A DNA stretch of 50,067 bases from assembly GCA_017472225.1 (NCBI GenBank), contig JAFUQS010000015.1, positions 1-50,067 on the forward strand, in the 5' to 3' direction. The position numbers and the translations under genes were made by a program. Source of the DNA: Clostridia bacterium. Its GTDB lineage: Bacteria; Bacillota; Clostridia; Oscillospirales; Acutalibacteraceae. Shown here piece after piece: positions 16,739 through 23,286 of the stretch (the stretch's first letter is position 1; every line of letters starts with the position of its first letter). The notes below the pieces were generated by a model. The model ran no database searches and had not been told where the DNA came from. It was given only the letters and a program-made list of their open reading frames with translations.

Positions 16739-17836
16739 ATGAAAAACAAAAAATGGCTTCGCAGCGTTGCTTTTATCCTTCTTCTTTCCGTTGCTGTTAT
16801 GGGTGTCATGCAGATTTATGGCTTGCCTAAAACCTATGACACAAGAAATATTGCAGCCTTTGATGCGGAACAGGAAAAGCTTGTTGACGGTGTTGTTCTG
16901 GGCACAAGTGTTGTTGCTCATTCATGGCTCACCCCCGTTGCATGGCAGGATTACGGCGTTGCAATTTATCACCTTTCAACAAGCGTTCAGCCCTTTGGCA
17001 TAGTTCCCGAATATCTTGATTATGTTCAGAAAACTCAGGATATAAAATATGCCATAATTGACATTCACGGTCTCAGAACCGAGGCAATTCTTTCAGGCCT
17101 CAGACCGGCAAAATTCAGGGCAGCATATCTTAATATTCCCGATATGGAGTCCCGTTTCAAGGTGCTCAAGGCACTGAACAGCTATGTTCAGGAGGTTTAT
17201 GATTTTTACGGTAAGCCTGAATCCGAGAGCAATACTGTTGATTTGGAGGATAAATCCTACCTTATTCCCTTCATAAATTTTCACAGACGTTGGGTTGACG
17301 GACTGAAAAAAGCAGACTATGTTACCGTAAGCAATCGTTTCATGGGTGCGAATGACAGGGATAACTCTTTCGGCGTTATGGATTGCAGCGAGTTTATTGA
17401 CCGTTGGAATTTTAAACTGACAGATGAAATTGATGATTTTCAGAAGGGACAGCTTCAGGAGATTTTTGATTATGCAGCAGAAAAGGATATAGAGCTTGTT
17501 TTTATCAATATCCCCTCATTCAGAAGTAAAAGTGAGCAAAAGGAAATGAGTGAAATCATTGAATATTGCAAAAGTAAAGGCTATGACACAATTGATTTTA
17601 CCGACAGCAAGGTTTTTGAGGAATCGGGAATAAGCCTTTCGGAGGATTTTCTCAATAAGGGTCATCTTAACGCCAGGGGTGGAGTTAAAGTGACAAAATA
17701 TATCTGCGAATTTCTGATTGAAAACGGATATTACTATACTGACCACAGGGTGGATGAAGCATATATTCATTGGCACACTACGGCAGAAAAATACAACAGC
17801 TTTTATGAAAAAGGCTGGGCAGAATCCAAAGCATAA
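16739..17836 (+). CDS. DltD/AlgX-like SGNH-type extracytoplasmic acyltransferase
   Basis: 365 aa. One N-terminal membrane anchor (about residues 8-28) is followed by an extracytoplasmic domain. LGTSVVAHSW near residue 62 resembles the Ser block of SGNH enzymes. FLNKGHLNARGG near the C terminus supplies the Asp-x-x-His-like block (EDFLNKGHL). DltD proteins complete transfer of the aminoacyl group onto lipoteichoic acid outside the membrane. AAAGGAGGG (16722-16730) overlaps the end of the MBOAT gene and is 8 bases from the ATG at 16739; an earlier in-frame ATG at 16691 lies inside the MBOAT gene. It is the last gene of the operon. Confidence 0.75.
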   Translation: MKNKKWLRSVAFILLLSVAVMGVMQIYGLPKTYDTRNIAAFDAEQEKLVDGVVLGTSVVAHSWLTPVAWQDYGVAIYHLSTSVQPFGIVPEYLDYVQKTQDIKYAIIDIHGLRTEAILSGLRPAKFRAAYLNIPDMESRFKVLKALNSYVQEVYDFYGKPESESNTVDLEDKSYLIPFINFHRRWVDGLKKADYVTVSNRFMGANDRDNSFGVMDCSEFIDRWNFKLTDEIDDFQKGQLQEIFDYAAEKDIELVFINIPSFRSKSEQKEMSEIIEYCKSKGYDTIDFTDSKVFEESGISLSEDFLNKGHLNARGGVKVTKYICEFLIENGYYYTDHRVDEAYIHWHTTAEKYNSFYEKGWAESKA

Positions 17837-17844
17837 AAAACTGA

Positions 17845-17881
17845 AATAAGTGGTGTGCGATTTGCAACCACTTATTTTTTT
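17845..17881 (+). terminator. Rho-independent terminator of the dlt-like operon
   Basis: The stem AATAAGTGGT / ACCACTTATT (17845-17854, 17867-17876) is followed by T to 17881. Confidence 0.9.
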
Positions 17882-17912
17882 GCGGGATTTTTATATTTCT
17901 AAAATAAAACTA

Positions 17913-17941
17913 TTGACTTTAGTGTGTTAAAGTATTATACT
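17913..17941 (+). promoter_or_regulatory. Promoter with operator-like repeat, first binding-protein gene
   Basis: TTGACT (17913-17918), a 17-bp spacer and TATACT (17936-17941). Across the -35 and spacer lies ACTTTAG-TGTG-TTAAAGT, a nearly perfect inverted repeat. The same arrangement recurs before the paralogous gene at 19144. Confidence 0.8.
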
Positions 17942-17990
17942 TTTTACATCATACGGAGGAAATCCCTCTTAAAGAAAAGGAGAAAAAGAA

Positions 17991-18962
17991 ATGAAAAAGC
18001 TTATGGCAATTCTTCTGGCTGCGTTGATGCTGTTCTCATTGGCGGCCTGCGGCGGCGAAAAAGCAACGAACGGTAATACAGATGAGGCAGTGTATAATGT
18101 AGGTATCTGCCAATATGTTCAGCATGAGGCACTTGACCAGGCAACTCAGGGCTTCAAGGATGCCCTTGTTAAAGCTCTCGGTGACAAGGTTAAATTTGAC
18201 GAGCAGAATGCTTCTGATGACCTTACCACCTGCACAACAATCATCAACAACTTTGTTTCAAGCAAGGTTGACCTTATCATGGCTAATGCAACTCCCGCCC
18301 TTCAGACAGCGGCTTCCGCAACAACTGAAATTCCTATTCTCGGCACATCAATCACAGAATACGGTGTTGCACTTGAGCTTACAGACTTCAACGGCACTGT
18401 AGGCGGCAACATTTCAGGCACATCAGACCTTGCTCCTCTTGATAAGCAGGCTCAGATGGTGCTTGACCTTGTTCCCGATGCAAAGAGCGTAGGTATTCTT
18501 TACTGCTCTGCAGAAGCAAACTCAATTTATCAGGTTAAGGTTGTCAAGGCTTACCTTGAGGATAAGGGTATCACAGTAACTGAATATCCCTTCTCAGATA
18601 CAAACGACATCGTTTCTGTTGCAACTGCAGCTTGTGAAAAGAGCGATGCCATCTATATCCCCACAGATAACAAGGCAGCATCCTCAGCAGAAACCATTGA
18701 CGGTGTTTGTCGCCCGGCAAAGGTTCCCGTAATCACAGGTGACACAGGTACCTGCGGCGGCTGTGGTATTGCAGTTCTTGCAATCAGCTATTATAACCTC
18801 GGCTATAAGACGGGCGAAATGGCTGTAAAGGTTCTCACCGGTGAAGCTGATATTTCTGAAATGGCTATTGAATATGACACCGATGTGAAGCCGATGTATA
18901 ATGCAGAAATCTGCTCTGAGCTTGGCATCAAGGTTCCCGAAAATTATACGGAGCTCGGCTGA
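17991..18962 (+). CDS. ABC transporter substrate-binding lipoprotein 1 (TrpX-type, PF04392 family)
   Basis: 323 aa. The signal peptide ends in the lipobox SLAAC with Cys20, so it is tethered to the outer face of the membrane. The mature protein follows the TrpX/YtrX-like pattern: NVGICQYVQHEALDQATQGF, NNFVSSKVDLIMANATPALQTA, GTSDLAPLDKQ, VGILYCSAEANS and DAIYIPTDN. Related importers carry tryptophan, tyrosine or other small molecules; the ligand is not evident here. It is a close tandem paralogue of the protein at 19144, with most positions identical. Each gene has its own promoter, and both sit upstream of a single permease and ATPase. Confidence 0.85.
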   Translation: MKKLMAILLAALMLFSLAACGGEKATNGNTDEAVYNVGICQYVQHEALDQATQGFKDALVKALGDKVKFDEQNASDDLTTCTTIINNFVSSKVDLIMANATPALQTAASATTEIPILGTSITEYGVALELTDFNGTVGGNISGTSDLAPLDKQAQMVLDLVPDAKSVGILYCSAEANSIYQVKVVKAYLEDKGITVTEYPFSDTNDIVSVATAACEKSDAIYIPTDNKAASSAETIDGVCRPAKVPVITGDTGTCGGCGIAVLAISYYNLGYKTGEMAVKVLTGEADISEMAIEYDTDVKPMYNAEICSELGIKVPENYTELG

Positions 18963-18984
18963 TAACAAATAAAAATTCTTTTTA

Positions 18985-19012
18985 TGTTGCAGTGTCGCAA
19001 GGCGCTGCAACA
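18985..19012 (+). terminator. Conserved intergenic hairpin 1
   Basis: TGTTGCAGTG / CGCTGCAACA (18985-18994, 19003-19012) is a 10-bp stem with one G-U pair, followed by AGCCTTTTCC. It is a weak terminator or attenuator. A very similar hairpin follows the paralogous gene (20184-20212). Confidence 0.65.
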
Positions 19013-19060
19013 AGCCTTTTCCACGGATTTTTTCAAAATTTATTTTTTTGAAAAAAACTA

Positions 19061-19089
19061 TTGACTTTAACTGTTTAAAGTGCTATACT
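19061..19089 (+). promoter_or_regulatory. Promoter with operator-like repeat, second binding-protein gene
   Basis: TTGACT (19061-19066), a 17-bp spacer and TATACT (19084-19089). ACTTTAA-CTGT-TTAAAGT, a perfect 7-bp inverted repeat, covers the end of the -35 and the spacer. This is a strong candidate repressor site shared with the promoter at 17913. Confidence 0.8.
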
Positions 19090-19143
19090 TCAAAAGTGTA
19101 AAGAGGCAAAGCCTCAACAGTCGAATAAAAAGGAGATTTTATC

Positions 19144-20145
19144 ATGAAAAAATTATTAGCAGTTCTTCTTGCAGCAATGATGCTTTTCTCACTTGCTGCT
19201 TGCGGCGGAAACAATGCAACCAACGGAAACACAGATGACACCACAGGTGCAACAGACGATGTTGTTTACAATGTAGGTATCTGCCAGTGGGTTCAGCACG
19301 ATGCACTTGATCAGGCAACCCTCGGCTTTAAGGATGCACTTGTTGATATCCTTGGCGAAGACAAGGTTAAGTTTGACGAACAGAACGCTTCAAACGATTC
19401 AACCTCATGCTCAACAATCATCAACAACTTTGTTTCAAACAAGGTTGACCTTATCATGGCAAATGCTACTCCTGTTCTTCAGACAGCAGCTGCCGCAACA
19501 ACTGAAATTCCCATCCTCGGCACATCAGTAACAGAATACGGTGTTGCTCTTGAAATCGATGATTTCACAGGTACAGTAGGCGGTAACATTTCAGGTACAT
19601 CAGACCTTGCTCCTCTTGATCAGCAGGCTCAGATGATTATCGACCTTGTTCCCGATGCAAAGAATGTTGGTATTATCTACTGCTCAGCAGAAGCTAACTC
19701 AGTATATCAGGTTAAGGTTGTCAAGGGCTATCTTGAAGGCAAGGGCATCAAGGTAACAGAATATCCCTTCTCAGATTCAAACGATATTTCAGCAGTTACA
19801 AATGCAGCTTGTGAAACAAGCGACGCTATCTATATCCCCACTGACAATGCAGCAGCTTCTTCAACAGGCGTTATCGACGGTATCTGCCGTCCCGCAAAGA
19901 TTCCCGTAATCGCCGGCGAAGCTGGTATCTGCGGCGGATGCGGTATTGCAACCCTTTCAATCAGCTACTATAAGCTCGGCTACAAGACCGGCGAAATGGC
20001 AGCAAAGGTTCTCACAGGTGAGGCTGACATTTCAGAAATGGCTATCGAGTATGACGAGGACGTTGTTAAGAAGTACAATGCAGAAATCTGCAAGGAACTT
20101 GGTATGACAATGCCCGAAGATTATGTAGCACTTGATGCAGAATAA
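19144..20145 (+). CDS. ABC transporter substrate-binding lipoprotein 2 (TrpX-type, PF04392 family)
   Basis: 333 aa. The lipobox is SLAAC with Cys20, followed by a short Asn/Thr/Asp-rich linker. The binding domain is nearly the same as that of the gene at 17991, including VGICQWVQHDALDQATLGF and GGCGIATLSISYYKLGYKTGE. Differences such as the Tyr-to-Trp change after VGICQ could alter ligand choice. An AAAAAGGAG site precedes the ATG. A hairpin like the one after paralogue 1 separates it from the permease, which suggests that one whole promoter-gene-hairpin unit was duplicated. Confidence 0.85.
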   Translation: MKKLLAVLLAAMMLFSLAACGGNNATNGNTDDTTGATDDVVYNVGICQWVQHDALDQATLGFKDALVDILGEDKVKFDEQNASNDSTSCSTIINNFVSNKVDLIMANATPVLQTAAAATTEIPILGTSVTEYGVALEIDDFTGTVGGNISGTSDLAPLDQQAQMIIDLVPDAKNVGIIYCSAEANSVYQVKVVKGYLEGKGIKVTEYPFSDSNDISAVTNAACETSDAIYIPTDNAAASSTGVIDGICRPAKIPVIAGEAGICGGCGIATLSISYYKLGYKTGEMAAKVLTGEADISEMAIEYDEDVVKKYNAEICKELGMTMPEDYVALDAE

Positions 20146-20183
20146 TTTCAAAAACAGCGAAAATAAAAGAACTTTTTTCAGAC

Positions 20184-20212
20184 CGTTGCAGTGGCATTTT
20201 GTCGCTGCAACG
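20184..20212 (+). terminator. Conserved intergenic hairpin 2 (attenuator-like)
   Basis: CGTTGCAGTG / CGCTGCAACG (20184-20193, 20203-20212) is a 10-bp stem with one G-U pair and no T-run. Partial stopping or mRNA stabilisation here would keep binding protein in excess over permease and ATPase, as is usual for ABC importers. Confidence 0.65.
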
Positions 20213-20237
20213 AGTCTTGGTATTTAGGAGATAATTT

Positions 20238-21170
20238 ATGGACCTTATCACAAGCATATTAAACAGCCTTCCCGGTGCAGTTGCACAGGGTCTGATTTGG
20301 GGTATAATGGCAATCGGACTTTATATCACCTTCAAAATTCTCAATGTTTCCGACCTTACTGTTGACGGTTCACTCTGTACCGGCGGTGCAGTTTGTGTTG
20401 TTATGCTCACAAGCGGTTACGGTATGGTTGAATCCCTTATTTGCTCAGTTCTTGCAGGTATGCTTTGCGGACTTGCAACGGGTATTTTTCACACGGTTAT
20501 GGGAATACCCGCAATTCTTGCAGGTATTCTTACGCAGCTTGCCCTTTACTCAGTTAACCTTAAAATTCTCGGCAAGGCGAATCAGGCAATCAATGCAAGT
20601 AAATATGACCTTCTTGTAACAATCAGAAATGTTAAAAATGTGCCTCTTTTTGAAAATTCAATTCTCATTTCTGCAATTGCGGTGCTTCTGATTGTGGTTC
20701 TTCTTTATTGGTTCTTCGGAACCTCATTGGGTTGCTCACTCAGGGCAACAGGCTCAAATCTCAACATGAGCCGTGCGCAGGGCATCAACACAAAAATCAC
20801 AACCGTTCTCGGACTTATGGTTTCAAACGGTCTTGTTGCTCTTTCGGGTGCATTCCTTGCACAGTTCAACGGTTACGCTGATGTAAGCATGGGCCGTGGT
20901 GCTATTGTTACGGGTCTTGCCGCTATTATCATCGGTGGTGCAGTGTTCGGAAAAATCAGCTCCAATTTCGGCTTCAGACTCATTACGGCTGCTTTGGGCG
21001 GTGTGATTTATTGGATAGTATATCAGGTTATCATCTGCATCGGTCTTGACGCTGACCTTCTCAAGCTGCTTTCAGCTTTGGTTGTTGCCGTTTTCCTTGC
21101 AGTACCTTATCTGAAGTCGGAATACTTCTCAAAGTCCAAGGTGAGAAAGGCAGGTGCCCACAATGCTTGA
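20238..21170 (+). CDS. ABC transporter permease (TrpY-like)
   Basis: 310 aa with eight or so hydrophobic segments. The N terminus (GAVAQGLIWGIMAIGLYITFKIL, NVSDLTVDGSLCTGGAV) and the central cytoplasmic loop SLGCSLRATGSNLNMSRAQGIN match permeases of the branched-chain/ribose-like superfamily that pair with PF04392 binding proteins. It forms the membrane channel for the importer. AGGAGATA precedes the ATG by a few bases. No separate promoter is visible, so it probably depends on read-through past the hairpin at 20184. Confidence 0.85.
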   Translation: MDLITSILNSLPGAVAQGLIWGIMAIGLYITFKILNVSDLTVDGSLCTGGAVCVVMLTSGYGMVESLICSVLAGMLCGLATGIFHTVMGIPAILAGILTQLALYSVNLKILGKANQAINASKYDLLVTIRNVKNVPLFENSILISAIAVLLIVVLLYWFFGTSLGCSLRATGSNLNMSRAQGINTKITTVLGLMVSNGLVALSGAFLAQFNGYADVSMGRGAIVTGLAAIIIGGAVFGKISSNFGFRLITAALGGVIYWIVYQVIICIGLDADLLKLLSALVVAVFLAVPYLKSEYFSKSKVRKAGAHNA

Positions 21171-21963
21171 ACTCAAAGGTATTTATAAAGCCTTCAACCC
21201 GGGAACAGTCAATGAAAAGGTTGCACTTAATGAAGTCAGCCTTAAATTGAACGAGGGTGATTTTGTAACGATTATCGGTGGTAACGGTGCCGGCAAGAGT
21301 ACAATGCTCAATGCAATTGCCGGTGCATGGAAGGTTGACTTCGGCTCAATCATCATTGACGGTGTTGATGTCACCAAAATGCCCGAGCATAAAAGGGCTA
21401 AGTATCTTGGCAGAGTTTTTCAGGACCCGATGATGGGTACTGCTCCCGAAATGGAAATTCAGGAGAATATGGCTCTTGCAATCAGACGTGGTAAGCCGAG
21501 GGGACTCGGCTGGGGTATTACCAAGAAGGAAAAGGAGTTTTTCAAAAAAGAACTCACCAAGCTTGACCTCGGTCTTGAAAGCCGTATGACAAGCAAGGTA
21601 GGTCTTCTTTCGGGCGGTCAGCGACAGGCATTGACCCTTCTTATGGCTTCAATGCAAAAGCCGAAGGTTCTTTTGCTTGATGAACACACGGCTGCCCTTG
21701 ACCCGAAAACAGCAGCAAAGGTGCTTGAGCTCAGCGATCAGATTATCTCCGAAAACAATCTTACTGCAATGATGGTTACACATAACATGAACGATGCCAT
21801 CAAGCATGGTAACAGACTTATAATGATGCACGAAGGCAAAATCATTTTTGATGTGTCCGGTGAAGAAAAGAAAAACCTCACAATTGATGAGCTTTTGCAG
21901 AAATTCACACAGTCAAGCGGCGAAGAATTTGCAAATGACAGAGCACTTCTTGCAAGCAGATAA
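21163..21963 (+). CDS. ABC transporter ATP-binding protein (TrpZ-like)
   Basis: 266 aa. Walker A is GGNGAGKST (about residues 39-47), the ABC signature LSGGQRQALTLL, Walker B VLLLDEHTAALD and the switch His MMVTHNMND. It powers uptake by the permease it overlaps. The start used is the ATG at 21163, which overlaps the permease stop by 8 bases (ATGCTTGA); a GTG at 21154 is an alternative that would add three residues. The unit ends at a strong terminator 10 bases downstream. Confidence 0.9.
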   Translation: MLELKGIYKAFNPGTVNEKVALNEVSLKLNEGDFVTIIGGNGAGKSTMLNAIAGAWKVDFGSIIIDGVDVTKMPEHKRAKYLGRVFQDPMMGTAPEMEIQENMALAIRRGKPRGLGWGITKKEKEFFKKELTKLDLGLESRMTSKVGLLSGGQRQALTLLMASMQKPKVLLLDEHTAALDPKTAAKVLELSDQIISENNLTAMMVTHNMNDAIKHGNRLIMMHEGKIIFDVSGEEKKNLTIDELLQKFTQSSGEEFANDRALLASR

Positions 21964-21973
21964 AGAACAATGC

Positions 21974-22013
21974 TTCTCCCGTCGGAAAAACAAACCGACG
22001 GGAGAATTTTTTT
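21974..22013 (+). terminator. Strong rho-independent terminator
   Basis: A 12-bp perfect stem TTCTCCCGTCGG / CCGACGGGAGAA (21974-21985, 21995-22006) is followed by seven T. Confidence 0.95.
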
Positions 22014-22034
22014 GCATATATCAGGAAAAATATA

Positions 22035-22063
22035 TTGACAAATGCATACTATAGTGGTAATAA
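22035..22063 (+). promoter_or_regulatory. SigA-type promoter of the rubredoxin gene
   Basis: TTGACA (22035-22040), a 17-bp spacer and TAATAA (22058-22063). ACTATA / TATAGT (22048-22053, 22064-22069) flank the -10 as a short inverted repeat. Confidence 0.65.
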
Positions 22064-22068
22064 TATAG

Positions 22069-22100
22069 TCATCAAGGGCAACGGATAAATACCCTGATGA
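22069..22100 (+). other. 5'-leader hairpin of the rubredoxin gene
   Basis: TCATCAAGGG / CCCTGATGA (22069-22078, 22092-22100) pairs over 9 bp with one bulged A and lies near the expected mRNA 5' end. It has no T-run, so a stability role is more likely than termination. Confidence 0.5.
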
Positions 22101-22139
22101 CACTCAGTGCAAAACAAAGATGAGAAAGGAAGAAACACT

Positions 22140-22298
22140 ATGATCTATATTTGTGATGTATGCGGCTGGGAGTATAATGAAGACGAAGGCTTCCCCGAAT
22201 TGGAAATTGAGCCGGGAACAAGCTTTGATGAGCTGCCCGATGATTTTGAATGCCCTCACTGTGCTGTCGGTAAGGAAAGTTTTTCACCTGAGGAATAA
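22140..22298 (+). CDS. Rubredoxin
   Basis: 52 aa, the classic rubredoxin length. Four Cys in two pairs, CDVCGWEYNEDEG near the start and CPHCAVGKESF near the end, bind a single iron. The usual CPxCGxGK has Ala in place of Gly. It is an electron carrier for oxygen- or peroxide-detoxifying enzymes in anaerobes; its partner reductase is not in the window. The ATG at 22140 follows GAAAGGA by about 9 bases; in-frame codons from 22107 have no site. It has its own promoter and terminator. Confidence 0.9.
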   Translation: MIYICDVCGWEYNEDEGFPELEIEPGTSFDELPDDFECPHCAVGKESFSPEE

Positions 22299-22318
22299 AA
22301 AAATGCAATAATTCAAAG

Positions 22319-22358
22319 CGGTTGCGGAGAGCTGTGGCTTTCTGCAGCCGATTTTTTT
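22319..22358 (+). terminator. Rho-independent terminator
   Basis: CGGTTGC / GCAGCCG (22319-22325, 22344-22350), with an inner GAGAGC / GCTTTC stem, is followed by seven T. Confidence 0.85.
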
Positions 22359-22407
22359 AATGACGTTAACAAATCCTGAATATATTTTAATTTTTTTTAG
22401 TAAAAGT

Positions 22408-22436
22408 TTGTGAAATCAAAAATATATTGTTATAAA
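22408..22436 (+). promoter_or_regulatory. SigA-type promoter of the small-protein operon
   Basis: TTGTGA (22408-22413), a 17-bp spacer and TATAAA (22431-22436), 64 bases before the ATG at 22500. Confidence 0.65.
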
Positions 22437-22499
22437 AACCATAACATATGGAGAATATAATGTGCTCACAAAATGAAAAACAGAAAAGAGGTAACCACA

Positions 22500-22865
22500 A
22501 TGAACAGAAACGATCAGGAATTCGTGGTGCAGAAAATCCGCACACAGTACACAGAAAAGCAGGATACACAGCTTGATGAGCTTAAGGCTCTTGATGCAAA
22601 GGTTAAGCGCCCGGCAACTGTTTTCGCCTATGTGTTCGGTTGCATCAGTGCAATTATCATGGGCAGTGGCATGAGCCTTATTATGACCGATATCGGTGAA
22701 ACAATCGGACTTACGGAAACAATGGTTCCCGGAATTATCATCGGTGTGGTTGGTATGCTTATGGCACTTATTACTTATCCGATTTACAAAAAAATTCTTG
22801 CATCACGCCGTAAGAAGTATGCAGGTAAGATTTTAGAACTCAGCGAAAAAATTATGAAAGGCTAA
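22500..22865 (+). CDS. Small two-helix membrane protein conserved in Firmicutes
   Basis: 121 aa. A charged N-terminal helix (QFVVQKIRTQY-like, then DELKALDAKVKRP) precedes two membrane segments (about residues 42-62 and 76-98) and a basic C-terminal tail (KKILASRRKKYAGK). Very similar Firmicutes proteins are often labelled dihydropteridine reductase, but no nucleotide-binding or catalytic motif is visible, so I do not accept that name. AAAGAGGT stands 7 bases before the ATG at 22500; an in-frame ATG at 22473 is possible. It is the first of three small genes in one transcript. Confidence 0.75.
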   Translation: MNRNDQEFVVQKIRTQYTEKQDTQLDELKALDAKVKRPATVFAYVFGCISAIIMGSGMSLIMTDIGETIGLTETMVPGIIIGVVGMLMALITYPIYKKILASRRKKYAGKILELSEKIMKG

Positions 22866-22875
22866 GGTGAAAGAA

Positions 22876-23121
22876 ATGAGCGAATTTTTAAAAAAGGCAT
22901 TCAATGACATGAAGGAAAGTGCAAAGGCACAGCATGAGGTTGACAAGGCAAATTTTGCTGCTGCAAAGGCAGAATCCAAGGCTCAGTGGGAAGAAGCAAA
23001 GGCAATGGGCAGACCTGAAACCCGCAAGGCTATGATGCAGGCAGAACGTGACGAGCAGATTGCACAGGCAAAGGAAAGAATCAATGAAGCAAATGCCCGT
23101 ATTGACGCTGCCAAGAAATAA
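22876..23121 (+). CDS. Small charged alpha-helical (coiled-coil) protein
   Basis: 81 aa. It is almost entirely helical, with repeating Ala, Lys and Glu (for example AKAESKAQWEEAKAMG and IAQAKERINEANARIDAAKK), and has no membrane segment or Cys. The function is not known. The ATG at 22876 follows AAGGTG (22864-22869), which overlaps the end of the preceding gene. Tight spacing suggests that the two products, one in the membrane and one coiled coil, act together. Confidence 0.75.
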   Translation: MSEFLKKAFNDMKESAKAQHEVDKANFAAAKAESKAQWEEAKAMGRPETRKAMMQAERDEQIAQAKERINEANARIDAAKK

Positions 23122-23135
23122 TAGGGGGTAACAAT

Positions 23136-23231
23136 ATGAAAAAGCTTCTTGTTGTTCTCATTCTTGGTGCAACAGCCGGAACTGCCGCTGTTATTGCAAA
23201 GAAAGTGAAAAGCAAAAAAACTGAAAAATAA
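23136..23231 (+). CDS. 31-aa single-pass membrane microprotein
   Basis: A complete frame reads MKKLLVVLILGATAGTAAVIAKKVKSKKTEK: two Lys, one Gly/Ala-rich hydrophobic helix, then a basic tail. The ribosome site AGGGGGT (23123-23129) is 6 bases before the ATG. The frame lies 14 bases after the coiled-coil gene and ends 5 bases before a strong terminator, so it fits as the last cistron. The hydrophobic part could also be read as a short signal-anchor. It is too short for most gene callers. I do not recognise a family. Confidence 0.6.
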   Translation: MKKLLVVLILGATAGTAAVIAKKVKSKKTEK

Positions 23232-23236
23232 TCAAT

Positions 23237-23280
23237 AAAAGAGCTGTAAAAAACCTGAGTTTTTTTACAGCTCTTTTTTT
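23237..23280. terminator. Bidirectional terminator between convergent operons
   Basis: A 17-bp stem AAAAGAGCTGTAAAAAA / TTTTTTACAGCTCTTTT with loop CCTGAG(T) is flanked by A- and T-runs. It serves the plus-strand small-protein operon and the minus-strand six-gene operon. Confidence 0.9.
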
Positions 23281-23286
23281 ATAAGC

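Noticed and set aside
17881-17990. Tryptophan T-box before the TrpX-type genes, as seen in some Firmicutes
   Set aside because: The leader is under 50 bases and has no T-box sequence or specifier stem.
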